Origin: Desulforamulus hydrothermalis Lam5 = DSM 18033
GTDB taxonomy: Bacteria > Bacillota > Desulfotomaculia > Desulfotomaculales > Desulfotomaculaceae
Length of the DNA stretch: 64,000 bases
Assembly (NCBI RefSeq): GCF_000315365.1
Contig: NZ_CAOS01000012.1
Coordinates: forward strand, 62,001 to 126,000
Reading direction: 5' to 3'
Below, piece after piece: positions 51,460 through 60,485 of the stretch (within the stretch, counting starts at the first letter, position 1; every line of letters starts with the position of its first letter). Under the pieces are notes generated by a model. That model did no database searches, was not told the origin of the DNA, and saw only the letters and a list, made by a program, of their open reading frames with translations. A program made the position numbers and the translations under genes.

Positions 51460-52569
51460 GTGAAGCCTTTGGCAACCAAAAAAAGAGTTATGGCAGCCAT
51501 GAGCGGCGGGGTTGACAGTTCTGTCACCGCCGCCCTTTTAAAGCAACAGGGTTATGAGGTTGTCGGAGTAACCATGCAAATCTGGGATCCTGCAGTGGAA
51601 GTGGTGGACGGCGACTATGTGGGTTGCTGCTCCTTAACTGCCGTGGATGATGCCCGGCGGGTGGCGGATATCCTGGGGATTCCCTATTATGTTTTGAACT
51701 TCAGGGATTTGTTTACCGAAAAGGTGATCCGGTACTTTGTGGACGAATACCTGCGGGGGCGTACCCCTAACCCCTGTATTGCCTGTAACCGTTTTATTAA
51801 ATTTGAAGCCCTGCTGCATAAAGCCCGCCAAATGGGGTTTGACTATATTGCCACCGGTCATTATGCCAGGCTGGGTTACAGCGAAGCATACGGACGCTAC
51901 ACTGTCCGCAAGGCGCGGGATGACAAAAAGGATCAAACCTATGTGCTGTATGGTTTTACCCAGGATCAAATTGCCCATACCCTGATGCCGCTGGCAGATT
52001 ACAGCAAAGAGCAGGTGCGGCAAATGGCCCGGCAGTGGGGACTGCCCACCTATGCCAAGCCGGAAAGCCAGGAAATTTGTTTTGTACATGATAACAACTA
52101 TCGCAACTTCCTGGACGAACGGGCCAAACACGCTATAGAACCGGGTCCTTTCCTTGATTTGCAGGGCCGGGTAATTGGCCGGCATAAAGGAATTCCCTTT
52201 TATACCATCGGCCAGCGGCGGGGCTTGGGTCTGGCCACCGGAGAACGGGTTTATGTGGTAGACATTGATGCGGAACAAAATACTATTACCGTAGGCCCCG
52301 AACATGCCATCTGGGGCAGTGAGCTGCTTGCTGCAGACAATAATTTTATTTTATTTGATAAACTAACCGGTCCCCGGGAAGTGGCTGCCCAGGTTCGCTA
52401 CAACAGCCGGCCTTCGCCGGCGATAATCCAGCCGGCAGAAGAAGGGCTGGTAAAAGTAACCTTTAAATATCCCCAGCGATCTATTACTCCCGGTCAGGCT
52501 GTGGTTTACTATCAGGATGATTATCTGGTGGGCGGCGGGACCATTGAAAAAGTATTAAAAACAAGCTGA
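51460..52569 (+). CDS. mnmA: tRNA 2-thiouridylase MnmA
   Basis: The 369-residue enzyme adds sulfur to U34 of Lys, Glu and Gln tRNAs. It shows the P-loop SGGVDSSVTAALL, the catalytic cysteines in TPNPCIACNRFIKFE and PESQEICFV, and the family motif GQRRGLGLATGERVYVVDID. GTG 51460 directly follows the nifU stop codon. NifS is its likely sulfur donor. Confidence 0.96.
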   Translation: MKPLATKKRVMAAMSGGVDSSVTAALLKQQGYEVVGVTMQIWDPAVEVVDGDYVGCCSLTAVDDARRVADILGIPYYVLNFRDLFTEKVIRYFVDEYLRGRTPNPCIACNRFIKFEALLHKARQMGFDYIATGHYARLGYSEAYGRYTVRKARDDKKDQTYVLYGFTQDQIAHTLMPLADYSKEQVRQMARQWGLPTYAKPESQEICFVHDNNYRNFLDERAKHAIEPGPFLDLQGRVIGRHKGIPFYTIGQRRGLGLATGERVYVVDIDAEQNTITVGPEHAIWGSELLAADNNFILFDKLTGPREVAAQVRYNSRPSPAIIQPAEEGLVKVTFKYPQRSITPGQAVVYYQDDYLVGGGTIEKVLKTS

Positions 52570-52579
52570 TTTTTCTCCC

Positions 52580-52608
52580 AACCCCTTGTGATTGCACAAG
52601 GGGTTTTT
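52580..52608 (+). terminator. Rho-independent terminator after mnmA
   Basis: AACCCCTTGTG-ATTG-CACAAGGGGTT followed by TTT closes the Rrf2-nifS-nifU-mnmA operon. Confidence 0.85.
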
Positions 52609-52628
52609 GCATGGCCTTTCCTGCAGGT

Positions 52629-53318
52629 TTATATCTGGTTGTAGAAATGCAATAAAAACCCGGCAGTGGTTTGCTGGGCTCTGGGTAACAGGACGTCGGT
52701 TGCCCGGTGATAATCTTCCGTATTGCCCCTGCTAACCAGGTGGAAGTATTGTTTAGCTAATTTGGCATTCTCGGCGATCCATTCCTGCGGATGGCGGGAA
52801 ATATGGTAAATACCGCCATTTTCAGCCGGATAATGAGATTTTCTGTTTTCCACCCAGTTTTCATATGCCATATGACCGTTAAAGAGGTGGCAGGTGGCAT
52901 GATGTGGCACACAAACATCTTGGATCAAATGCAAGGCTGCCCCAAGATAAAACATGGCCCGGGCGTGTTTTTGGCTGTGCCAAAGTTTTAATGCTTTGCG
53001 ATAAAATTCACTGCATTTTTCTGCCGCACTGGGCCAGTGCCACATACCGGACCGGCTGTCCGGATCGTAAAGGTGACAGGCGCTCTGCAAACCGTAATCT
53101 ACCCATACCACGCCGTTGTCTAACTGGTGGGCAAACATATCAAAAAAATGGGCAGCCTGTTTATAACCGTCGTTCAATAAGATGATGCGGGCTTGTTCAT
53201 TGATAAAAGGGTGTGTGCTGCCGGTCCCTCTGACCCACTCTACAGGAAGCGGCAAGGACGAAATGCACTTTGCGGCAACGGAAACCGACCAATCAAACAT
53301 CGCTGAAACGTTTAACAT
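52629..53318 (-). CDS. Zinc-dependent phospholipase C-like protein
   Basis: The 229-residue protein has the metal ligands of the family in order: His in GTGSTHPFINE, Asp and His in WVDYGLQSACHLYDP, His/Asp/His in YLGAALHLIQDVCVPHHA and His/Glu in HMAYENWVE. A tryptophan in VEWVRGTG stands about where the N-terminal Trp1 zinc ligand of mature enzymes is found, so a 28-residue leader may be removed. That leader has no clear hydrophobic signal core. It also lacks the C-terminal C2 domain of alpha-toxin. It may act inside the cell or in the spore. Confidence 0.85.
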   Translation of the reverse strand: MLNVSAMFDWSVSVAAKCISSLPLPVEWVRGTGSTHPFINEQARIILLNDGYKQAAHFFDMFAHQLDNGVVWVDYGLQSACHLYDPDSRSGMWHWPSAAEKCSEFYRKALKLWHSQKHARAMFYLGAALHLIQDVCVPHHATCHLFNGHMAYENWVENRKSHYPAENGGIYHISRHPQEWIAENAKLAKQYFHLVSRGNTEDYHRATDVLLPRAQQTTAGFLLHFYNQI

Positions 53319-53523
53319 GTCACACCCCGCAAGTGTTGTTTACCCTATTATAAATTGCCCCTGTAAAGAGGATACTAAGGTTATATTAAAGGTGGCACGC
53401 CATTGCTAATTCTTTGTAAAAAGATTTTAAGAACGGCGAGGTTTTAATGCCAGACGCATTTTTACCGGGCATTCGGGTAATAATATGGAACAGTTAAATC
53501 CCAAGTACAAGGAGGAACCGGTT

Positions 53524-53697
53524 GTGAATTGTCCGGTTTGTGGCGGGAAAGCCACCGGCAAAGTGGGCATTGACCAATTTTATTGCTGGGATTGCTGTGT
53601 GGAATTCCGCATGAATAAGGAAGGCGTCGATATATTTGAAGTGGCTGAGGACGGTAGTTTGGTTGCCTTTGACCCGCATAACACAGCTTTATATTAA
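53524..53697 (+). CDS. Small zinc-ribbon protein
   Basis: The 57-residue protein has CPVCGG and CWDCC about 20 residues apart, a zinc ribbon, then an acidic C-terminal half. The start GTG 53524 is backed by AAGGAGGA 7 bp upstream; the ATG at 53485 has no ribosome site. The function is unknown. It sits in a run of small genes on the plus strand. Confidence 0.7.
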   Translation: MNCPVCGGKATGKVGIDQFYCWDCCVEFRMNKEGVDIFEVAEDGSLVAFDPHNTALY

Positions 53698-53717
53698 AAA
53701 TTTGGGGGTGAAAGCAG

Positions 53718-53894
53718 ATGAAGTTTTGGAGGGGTGTGATTACCGGCAGCCTATTGGGAGCAGCCCTTGGCATGGTTTTAAGACCACAAAGAAAGCCTGA
53801 ACGTATGTTTTTGGCTTCTACTCAAAAAGCCGGGCGGCGGGCTCAAAAAATGATGAAGGGTATGTCAAAGAGAGTAAGCGATATGATTAAGTAA
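53718..53894 (+). CDS. Small membrane-anchored protein (58 residues, YtxH-like)
   Basis: The protein reads KFWRGVITGSLLGAALGMVL (a short glycine-rich hydrophobic segment) followed by a basic, amphipathic tail (KPERMFLASTQKAGRRAQKMM...). This resembles the YtxH class of small proteins. ATG 53718 is preceded by GGGGGTGAAAG. A terminator follows at once. The function is unknown. Confidence 0.65.
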   Translation: MKFWRGVITGSLLGAALGMVLRPQRKPERMFLASTQKAGRRAQKMMKGMSKRVSDMIK

Positions 53895-53900
53895 AACATG

Positions 53901-53927
53901 AGTGGGGACACAGGTCCTCACTTTTTT
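53901..53927 (+). terminator. Rho-independent terminator after the small proteins
   Basis: AGTGGGGAC-ACAG-GTCCTCACT followed by TTTTT. Confidence 0.8.
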
Positions 53928-53944
53928 GGTATGGGGAGGCAGTT

Positions 53945-54976
53945 ATGACTTGGTGGAAGGAAAAACGCACCTATCGCTATGTTTTTCTCGCTTTATTGGG
54001 AGGGCTGTTAGTTTATTTCTTATATTTGGTGCGTAAGCTTTGTTTACCCTTCATTCTGGCGGTAGTTTTGGTCTATCTGTTAAATCCTGTAGTAGGCCGT
54101 ATGGAAAAAAGAGGCGCTTCCAGGGTAGCAGCTATTCTTATCCTATACCTGGGGGTTATTATTGTAGTAACCGGCCTGTTTATGTACGGAGTGCCAAGGA
54201 TGGTTAACCAATTAGAAGTTTTTGTGGAAAATATTCCCGCATATACCGACCAGGTGGAAGGCATGGTGCAGCATTTCCAGCAAAGATTTGATAACAGTAC
54301 TGTGCCGCCCGGGGTACACCAGGTTGTGGACGAACGGATTCGCTGGGCAGAATTAAAACTGGTGGGTGTGGTCCGCCAAGCTATGGACTTTTTAATGGCC
54401 CTGTTGGGAAACTTGCTTAATTTTGCCCTGGCGCCTGTATTGGCATTTTACATTATGAAAGACTTGGAAATGATTAAGAAATGGGCTGTGGCCCAGGTGC
54501 CGGGCGAGTGGAAAGGGGATGTTCTCTGTCTGGCTAAACAAGTTGACCTTGTTTTTGCTAATTTTATCCGGGGGCACTTGACGGTGGTGCTGCTGGTAGG
54601 AGTATTAACCAGCCTGGCTTTTCTGTTTATTGGCTTGCCCTTTGCTACCATGCTGGGAATTATCGCCGGCCTGGCTGAGTTAATACCTTACTTCGGTCCG
54701 CTGATCGGGGCTATACCGGCCTTAGCCATAGCTCTGCTGCAGTCCAAGTGGCTGGCCTTAAAGGTGGTAATAACAGTTACAGTCATTCAACAGTTGGAAG
54801 GCAATGTTATTTCACCGAGAATTTTAGGCGACAGTGTCGGGTTGCATCCCCTGGCCATTATTGTTGCCCTTTTGGCGGGTGGCCACCTGTTTGGTATTGC
54901 GGGTATGCTGCTGGCGGTACCTTTGGCGGCCATTGCCCGTATCCTGGTTTCGTTTGCCTGGGCAAAACTTAATTAA
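53945..54976 (+). CDS. AI-2E family (PerM-like) membrane protein
   Basis: The 343-residue protein has about seven or eight membrane helices and the family core (LPFATMLGIIAGLAELIPYFGPLIGAIPA in part: GLAELIPYFGPLIGAIPA; QQLEGNVISPRILGDSVGLHP). Members export various small molecules or ions; the substrate here is unknown. It precedes alaS, as often in Firmicutes. The start is ATG 53945. Confidence 0.92.
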   Translation: MTWWKEKRTYRYVFLALLGGLLVYFLYLVRKLCLPFILAVVLVYLLNPVVGRMEKRGASRVAAILILYLGVIIVVTGLFMYGVPRMVNQLEVFVENIPAYTDQVEGMVQHFQQRFDNSTVPPGVHQVVDERIRWAELKLVGVVRQAMDFLMALLGNLLNFALAPVLAFYIMKDLEMIKKWAVAQVPGEWKGDVLCLAKQVDLVFANFIRGHLTVVLLVGVLTSLAFLFIGLPFATMLGIIAGLAELIPYFGPLIGAIPALAIALLQSKWLALKVVITVTVIQQLEGNVISPRILGDSVGLHPLAIIVALLAGGHLFGIAGMLLAVPLAAIARILVSFAWAKLN

Positions 54977-55087
54977 CCGGCATTTCGCGGCGGCCAAAGG
55001 CTGGCTTGACCGCCTGTAATTTATGCATTAAGATATAAATATTTGAAGAATTTGTAGCCTTATGCAATTAGGAGGCAGATAAAATTG

Positions 55088-57721
55088 ATGACCGGCAAAG
55101 AAATAAGAGAAAAGTACCTTAAGTTTTTTCAAGAGCGTGGGCACCAAATCTTACCCAGCGCTTCATTGATTCCCCATAACGATCCCAGTATTTTGTGGAC
55201 GGCAGCAGGCATGGTTCCCTTTAAACCTTTTTTTACCGGACAAGCGGTACCTGAATACAAAAGAGTTACTACCTGCCAGAAGTGTATTCGGACGCCGGAC
55301 ATTGAATCGGTGGGACGCACAGCCCGGCACCATACCTTTTTTGAAATGTTAGGTAATTTCTCCTTTGGCGATTATTTTAAAGAAAGCGCCATTCCCTGGG
55401 CCTGGGAATTTGTTACCGAACACTTAAAATTGCCCAAAGAAAAACTTTGGATCACCATCTACTTAGATGATGATGAGGCCTTTGAAATCTGGCATAAGGT
55501 GGTAGGTGTGCCGGCGGAACGTATTGTCCGCATGGGTAAGGATACCAACTTCTGGGAAATTGGTGTGGGACCCTGTGGCCCCTGTTCGGAAATTTATGTG
55601 GATTTAGGCGAGGCCAGGGGATGTGGTTCACCCGACTGTGGGGTAGGCTGTGATTGCGACCGTTTCTTAGAAATTTGGAACCTTGTGTTTATCCAATTTT
55701 TCCGGGATGAGGAGGGCAACTATACTCCCCTGAAAAACAAAGGAATTGATACCGGCATGGGCTTGGAGCGGGTTGCTTCGGTGCTGCAAGGCGTGTTATC
55801 AAACTTTGACACTGATCTGTTCCGGGAAATCATGGATTACACCGCCGACCTGGCAGGGCAAAAATACGGTCAGGATCCCAAAATTGACCTGGCCTTAAAA
55901 GTAATTGCCGATCACTGCCGGGCTGTTACCTTTGCGGTGAGCGATGGTGCGCTGCCGGGCAATGAGGGGCGGGGTTATGTGATTCGCCGCCTGTTGCGCC
56001 GGGCGGTTCGGTTTGGCCGGGTGCTGGGAGTACACGAGCCTTTCCTGTATAAAGTTGCCCGGGCGGTAATAAATCAAATGAAAGATGCTTACCCGGAGCT
56101 GCAGCCAAAAAGCGAGCACGTTTTGCGGGTTATCCGTACCGAGGAAGAGCGCTTTTTGGAAACCTTGGCTGCCGGCAGCGATATTTTGTCTGCCCTGATC
56201 CAGGAAGCCAAAGCTGCCGGGGTTAGTGAAATTACCGGCGAGGATGCCTTTAAATTGTATGATACCTTTGGTTTCCCGCTGGAATTAACCCAGGAAATTG
56301 CTGCCGAGCAAGGCCTGACCGTGGATACAGACGGCTTTGCCGCCGCTATGGAGGAACAGCGGCAGCGGGCCCGCAGCGCCCGTCAGGAAACAGAATATTT
56401 ATCCGAGCGGGGGGTTTTGTATAAGGCACTGCGGGAAGAGTTGGGGGAAACCCGGTTTATCGGCTACAGCACCTTGGAAGCGGCTACCAATGTGCTGGCT
56501 CTGTTAAAAGACGGCCTGCAAGAAATTTCGGCGGACGCCGGCGAAGAAGTGGAGATTGTTTTGGATGTAACCCCCTGTTACGCCGAGTCGGGCGGCCAGG
56601 TGGCGGATTACGCCGTATTAAAGGGGCCCCAGGTGGAGGTTGCCATTACTTCGGTGAGTAAGCCGGTAGAAGGGTTGTTTATCCACCGTGGTAAAGTGCT
56701 TGCCGGCACCCTGCGACGTCACGATTCCCTAAAAGTTTTTGTTGATCGTACCCGGCGTCAGGATACCGCCCGTAACCACTCTGCCACTCACCTGCTGCAT
56801 AAGGCCTTAAAAGAGGTGCTGGGTGACCATGTCAACCAGGCCGGATCACTGGTCGAGCCAGACCGCCTGCGCTTTGACTTTACCCATTATGCGGCAGTGA
56901 CTCCGGAGGAGCTGCAGCGCATTGAAAACTTGGTTAACGATGCGGTATTAGCCAACCTGTCTGTTGAAGTTTTTGAAACCTCTTTAGCCAAAGCCAAAGA
57001 AATGGGAGCGGCCGCTCTCTTCGGCGAAAAGTACGGCAGGCAGGTAAGGGTAGTTAAAATGGGGGATTTCAGCCTGGAACTCTGCGGCGGTACTCACTTA
57101 ACTTGCACGGCTGAAATAGGGTTGTTTAAAATTGTTAATGAAACCAGTGTGGGAGCCGGATTGCGGCGTATTGAGGCGGTTACCGGTTGGGGTGTTTTAA
57201 AATACCTGGCCGCCAAAGAAGAACAATTGCAAGAGATCGCAGCTGTGATAAAGAGCCCTGCCCACGAGCTGGTACGCAGGGTTGAAGGGCTGGTACAACA
57301 AAATAAAGCCCTTGAGCAGGAAATTAACAACCTCAGAAGCCAACTGGCCAAGTCTGAAGTGCAGGAGATTCTTGGCAAAGTAAAACAAATTAAGGGTGTA
57401 CCTGTACTGGCTGCGGTGGTGGCCGCCCCGGATATGGATAATTTACGCAGTATGGTGGATATGCTGCGGGATAAACTGGGCACCGGTGTTATCTTGTTGG
57501 GCAGTGTTGCCGGGGAAAAAGTTAACCTGGTAGCAGCAGTAACCAAAGATCTGCTGGGCCGGGGCCTGCATGCCGGCAACCTGGTTAAAGAGATTGCCCA
57601 AGCAGTAGGCGGTGGCGGCGGCGGCAGACCGGATATGGCTCAAGCCGGCGGCAAAGAGCCGGCCAAGCTGCAGGCGGCCATTGATAAGGTGCCTTCTGTG
57701 GTGGAAAGACAACTTAAATAA
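55088..57721 (+). CDS. alaS: Alanyl-tRNA synthetase
   Basis: The 877-residue enzyme has the class II catalytic domain (TCQKCIRTPDIESVGRTARHHTFFEMLGNFSFGDYFK in part: HHTFFEMLGNFSFGDYF), the editing domain with HSATHLLHKALKEVLG and the zinc site CGGTHL, and the C-terminal DHHA1 domain (GGGGGGRPDMAQAGG). ATG 55088 is chosen; TTG 55085 has a slightly better distance from AGGAGG. Fold-back copy F lies at its 3' end. Confidence 0.96.
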   Translation: MTGKEIREKYLKFFQERGHQILPSASLIPHNDPSILWTAAGMVPFKPFFTGQAVPEYKRVTTCQKCIRTPDIESVGRTARHHTFFEMLGNFSFGDYFKESAIPWAWEFVTEHLKLPKEKLWITIYLDDDEAFEIWHKVVGVPAERIVRMGKDTNFWEIGVGPCGPCSEIYVDLGEARGCGSPDCGVGCDCDRFLEIWNLVFIQFFRDEEGNYTPLKNKGIDTGMGLERVASVLQGVLSNFDTDLFREIMDYTADLAGQKYGQDPKIDLALKVIADHCRAVTFAVSDGALPGNEGRGYVIRRLLRRAVRFGRVLGVHEPFLYKVARAVINQMKDAYPELQPKSEHVLRVIRTEEERFLETLAAGSDILSALIQEAKAAGVSEITGEDAFKLYDTFGFPLELTQEIAAEQGLTVDTDGFAAAMEEQRQRARSARQETEYLSERGVLYKALREELGETRFIGYSTLEAATNVLALLKDGLQEISADAGEEVEIVLDVTPCYAESGGQVADYAVLKGPQVEVAITSVSKPVEGLFIHRGKVLAGTLRRHDSLKVFVDRTRRQDTARNHSATHLLHKALKEVLGDHVNQAGSLVEPDRLRFDFTHYAAVTPEELQRIENLVNDAVLANLSVEVFETSLAKAKEMGAAALFGEKYGRQVRVVKMGDFSLELCGGTHLTCTAEIGLFKIVNETSVGAGLRRIEAVTGWGVLKYLAAKEEQLQEIAAVIKSPAHELVRRVEGLVQQNKALEQEINNLRSQLAKSEVQEILGKVKQIKGVPVLAAVVAAPDMDNLRSMVDMLRDKLGTGVILLGSVAGEKVNLVAAVTKDLLGRGLHAGNLVKEIAQAVGGGGGGRPDMAQAGGKEPAKLQAAIDKVPSVVERQLK

Positions 57722-57753
57722 GTATTGTTCATCCCAAGAGAGACGCATTGCCG

Positions 57754-57959
57754 TGTCGACAAACATTAGCGGTGGTTTATGATCCCCTTTGGCTCCGGTC
57801 TGCGCGCACCGACAGCACTATGATTCGCTCCGGTCGCCCTTGGGGTCGCCTCAAGGGCTCCTTTCGCTCATCAAGTGCTGTTACCGGTGCTTCGACAAGT
57901 CGCCGGCAGGGGATCATAAAACCACCTCATTTTGTTTTACAACCTTTGTCTACAGTCTG
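57754..57959 (+). mobile_element. Fold-back terminator-targeting element, copy F with apical deletion
   Basis: This 206-bp copy runs from TGTCGACAAA to TTTGTCTACAGTCTG. It lacks the 57-60 bp at the loop end of the hairpin (CTCAA is joined to GGGCTCC), leaving a shorter but still complementary structure. It lies in the alaS terminator: GAGAGACGCATTGCCGT (57738-57754 and 57960-57976) occurs on both sides, so here the repeat covers the 5' arm and loop only. The usual CAGAG before TGTCGAC is replaced by terminator sequence. Confidence 0.85.
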
Positions 57960-57988
57960 GAGAGACGCATTGCCGTCTCTCTTTTGTT
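57960..57988 (+). terminator. alaS terminator (right copy)
   Basis: GAGAGACG-CATTGC-CGTCTCTC followed by TTTTGTTGTT. Its first 16-17 bp are repeated on the left side of the fold-back element, 30 bp after the alaS stop codon. Confidence 0.8.
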
Positions 57989-58081
57989 GTTGAGGCAGGT
58001 TTTTGGAACCTTACACCTTAATCCTTAATATGATAAATAATCAAAAGATCTTTCTCCTGTTATCGGAAGGGGGTTATATCA

Positions 58082-58453
58082 ATGCTGTTTCCTTTCGGGA
58101 GGCCCGGACCGCCTCCCAAGGGTATGCCTGTAATACCCGGGCTGCCCGGTTTGCGTTTAAACCTAACGATAGATCATTTTCAGTTGCTGGGCACCTTGCT
58201 GATGATGGGCTTAAGCCAACGCCCCGGTTTTAAGAATCAGTTGGAAGAGTTAGTGGTTTTTATTCAAAAAATGCAGGAAGCGGCGGAAGCTATTTCTGTC
58301 CAGATGGAGGCGGTGCATAAGGAATTTTCAAGAGTAAAAGCCCGGATGGCGGAGTATCAAAACATTCAACCGGACGAACAGGCAGCAGCCAAACCGCCCA
58401 GGAGCTACTATGCTAATCCCCTGCTGCACCACTTGCTGAGGATGCTGTCTTAA
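58082..58453 (+). CDS. Protein of unknown function with proline-rich start and coiled coil
   Basis: The 123-residue protein begins with a Pro/Gly-rich segment (FPFGRPGPPPKGMPVIPGLP), then a short hydrophobic helix (FQLLGTLLMMGLS) and a helical coiled-coil region (LEELVVFIQKMQEAAEAISVQMEAVHKE in part). The end is basic. ATG 58082 follows GGAAGGGGG. I do not recognise the family; it is a plausible lineage-specific gene. Confidence 0.7.
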   Translation: MLFPFGRPGPPPKGMPVIPGLPGLRLNLTIDHFQLLGTLLMMGLSQRPGFKNQLEELVVFIQKMQEAAEAISVQMEAVHKEFSRVKARMAEYQNIQPDEQAAAKPPRSYYANPLLHHLLRMLS

Positions 58454-58472
58454 TTTGAAATTTAACTGTCTA

Positions 58473-58497
58473 AGCACCGTTATAAGGTGCTCTTTTT
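58473..58497 (+). terminator. Rho-independent terminator
   Basis: AGCACC-GTTATA-AGGTGCT followed by CTTTTTG. Confidence 0.75.
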
Positions 58498-58612
58498 GTG
58501 AAAAATTAAAGCCAATAATTTAATATTTTATTTTAACAATAGAGGGAAAAACAGCATTTTGTTGAATTAATATTACAAGTACAGGTAATATTAGGACTGG
58601 GAGGTCTTTGCC

Positions 58613-58873
58613 ATGGCTAATGATTTTTCACAAGAAACAGTAATGTTTAAAGTCCAGGCGGAAGAAATTAACCAGGCCCGAGAAATTTTGCTGGCTGTTT
58701 ATGCTGCCTTGAAGGAAAAGGGTTATAATCCGATCAACCAGCTGGTGGGGTACCTCTTGTCCGGTGATCCGGCCTACATCACAAGTCATGGGAATGCCCG
58801 CAGTTTGATTCGCCGTTTAGAGAGGGATGAATTGCTGGAAGAACTTGTAAAGAATTACCTGGAAAGAATCTAA
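58613..58873 (+). CDS. ireB: IreB family regulatory phosphoprotein
   Basis: The 86-residue protein matches IreB/YrzL throughout ([56 protein letters not shown]). In enterococci it is a substrate of the Ser/Thr kinase IreK and affects cephalosporin tolerance. It typically lies between alaS and ruvX, as here. ATG 58613 follows GGGAGG. Confidence 0.95.
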   Translation: MANDFSQETVMFKVQAEEINQAREILLAVYAALKEKGYNPINQLVGYLLSGDPAYITSHGNARSLIRRLERDELLEELVKNYLERI

Positions 58874-58944
58874 CCCTTACGCATATTTTTTGAAGCAAAT
58901 ATTAACTGCCCGTACAGGTTGGCAGATTCACCATAAAGTAACTC

Positions 58945-58982
58945 AAGGCGCGACGGGAAACCGGTGACGGGCGCCTTTTTTG
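58945..58982 (+). terminator. Terminator-like hairpin just before the aldo/keto reductase gene
   Basis: AAGGCGC ... GCGCCTT enclosing GACGGGAAACCGGTGACGG is followed by TTTTTT. The next ribosome binding site begins only a few bases later, leaving no room for a promoter. The hairpin may be an attenuator in the ireB-reductase transcript. Confidence 0.65.
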
Positions 58983-58999
58983 TTGTCGGGGGTGGTGCG

Positions 59000-59947
59000 G
59001 TGGACTATCGAATGCTTGGCAACACCGGGATTAAAGTATCACGTTTATGTTTTGGAGCTCTTACGATCGGCCCCTTGCAGGCCAATCTGCCCCTAAAGCA
59101 GGGGGCGGCGGTGATTGACCGGGCCATTGAACAGGGGGTCAATTTTATTGATACAGCTGAACTTTACCGCACCTACCCGTATATCCGCCAGGCCATTAAG
59201 GGAAGAAAAGATCAGGTGGTTATCTGCAGCAAGAGCTACGCTTATACCAGGGATGGCATGCAAAAAAGTTTGACAGACGCACTCAGGGGAATTGAGCGAG
59301 ATTATATTGATATTTTTATGCTGCACGAACAGGAATCCCTGCTTACCGTTAAAGGACACCGGGAAGCGCTGGAAGTGCTGTTGGAAGCCAAAAACAAAGG
59401 GATTGTCAGGGCGGTGGGCCTTTCTACGCACCACGTGGCAGCAGTTTTGGCGGCAGCTGAGCTGCCGGAAATTGAAGTAATCCATCCCATTATCAATATG
59501 TCCGGGGTTGGCATTGCAGACGGCTCGGTGGATGATATGCTGTCAGCCGTCCGCCGGGCTTACCGGGCCGGCAAAGGCATTTACGGTATGAAGGCACTGG
59601 GTGGCGGCAATCTGCTGGCCAATGCGGCCGCAGCCCTGTCCTTTGTCCTGGAGATACCGGAACTGTCGGCTGTAGCTGTTGGCATGCAGAATTTTGCCGA
59701 GGTGGATTATAATGTGCGGTTTTTCAGTCAAAGTTATATACCTGAGGAGTTAAAGCAACAGGTGATACGCCAGCCCAGGCGGCTGCATTTTGAGGAGTGG
59801 TGCCAGGGCTGCGGGGCCTGTGTGGCTGTGTGCAGTGCCAAAGCCCTTTACTTGGCCGGCGAGCAAGCCAGGGTAAAAACAGACTTATGCCGCCTGTGCG
59901 GCTATTGCGGTGCTGCTTGTCCGATGTTTGCCATTAAAGTAATTTAG
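59000..59947 (+). CDS. Aldo/keto reductase with C-terminal double [4Fe-4S] ferredoxin domain
   Basis: The 315-residue protein has the AKR barrel ([20 protein letters not shown], catalytic Asp/Tyr in FIDTAELY, Lys in ICSKSY, His in FMLHEQE). A bacterial ferredoxin tail follows with two motifs, [11 protein letters not shown] and [12 protein letters not shown], each able to hold one [4Fe-4S] cluster. This links NAD(P)H-type carbonyl reduction with iron-sulfur electron transfer, a pattern common in anaerobes. The start is GTG 59000. The substrate is unknown. Confidence 0.92.
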   Translation: MDYRMLGNTGIKVSRLCFGALTIGPLQANLPLKQGAAVIDRAIEQGVNFIDTAELYRTYPYIRQAIKGRKDQVVICSKSYAYTRDGMQKSLTDALRGIERDYIDIFMLHEQESLLTVKGHREALEVLLEAKNKGIVRAVGLSTHHVAAVLAAAELPEIEVIHPIINMSGVGIADGSVDDMLSAVRRAYRAGKGIYGMKALGGGNLLANAAAALSFVLEIPELSAVAVGMQNFAEVDYNVRFFSQSYIPEELKQQVIRQPRRLHFEEWCQGCGACVAVCSAKALYLAGEQARVKTDLCRLCGYCGAACPMFAIKVI

Positions 59948-59963
59948 GACAGGAGTTAATAAT

Positions 59964-60377
59964 ATGAGAATTATGGGTTTGGATGTGGGAGAAAAAAATA
60001 TCGGTGTAGCTTTAAGTGATCCTATGGGTTGGACGGCGCAGGGGTTGGAAGTTATCCGCCGGCAGCATAATGATAAGGATTTTGCCCGCCTGCAGGAGAT
60101 TATCAAGGAGTACGGAGTGGAAAAAATACTGGTGGGGTTGCCCAAAAACATGAATGACACGCTGGGGCCCCAGGGGGAAAAGGTGCTGGCTTTTATTGAA
60201 GAGCTAAAGGCCAGAGTTGATTTGCCTATTCAAACCTGGGACGAACGGTTAAGCAGTGTTGCTGCCGAAAAGCTGTTGATTCAAGCGGATGTCAGCCGGA
60301 AAAAACGCAAACAAGTGATTGATAAACTGGCTGCGGCAGTAATACTGCAGTGTTACCTGGATGCGCGAGCCAAATAG
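59964..60377 (+). CDS. ruvX: Putative pre-16S rRNA nuclease / Holliday junction resolvase-like (YqgF)
   Basis: The 137-residue RNase H-fold protein begins [19 protein letters not shown] and shows [12 protein letters not shown] and [14 protein letters not shown]. The family trims the 5' end of pre-16S rRNA in E. coli. It lies 16 bp after the reductase gene. Confidence 0.95.
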   Translation: MRIMGLDVGEKNIGVALSDPMGWTAQGLEVIRRQHNDKDFARLQEIIKEYGVEKILVGLPKNMNDTLGPQGEKVLAFIEELKARVDLPIQTWDERLSSVAAEKLLIQADVSRKKRKQVIDKLAAAVILQCYLDARAK

Positions 60378-60425
60378 CAAAAAAAATAAATTAACGGTAA
60401 TAACCCGGCTTTAACCTGGATTTCC

Positions 60426-60454
60426 TTGACATTGCATGTTTTTTTGGTTACAAT
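60426..60454 (+). promoter_or_regulatory. Sigma-A promoter of the DUF1292 gene
   Basis: TTGACA (60426-60431), 17 bp and TACAAT (60449-60454) nearly match the consensus. Confidence 0.75.
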
Positions 60455-60485
60455 ACAGACAATCTTTGGAAAAGAGGTGCACATG

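Noticed and set aside
58880-58982. Cobalamin riboswitch before the aldo/keto reductase (GGGAAACCGGTGA and ACAGGTT motifs)
   Set aside because: The rest of the conserved core, including the CCCGCNACTGT box, is missing and the sequence is too short. The GGGAAACCGGTGA lies inside a simple terminator stem.
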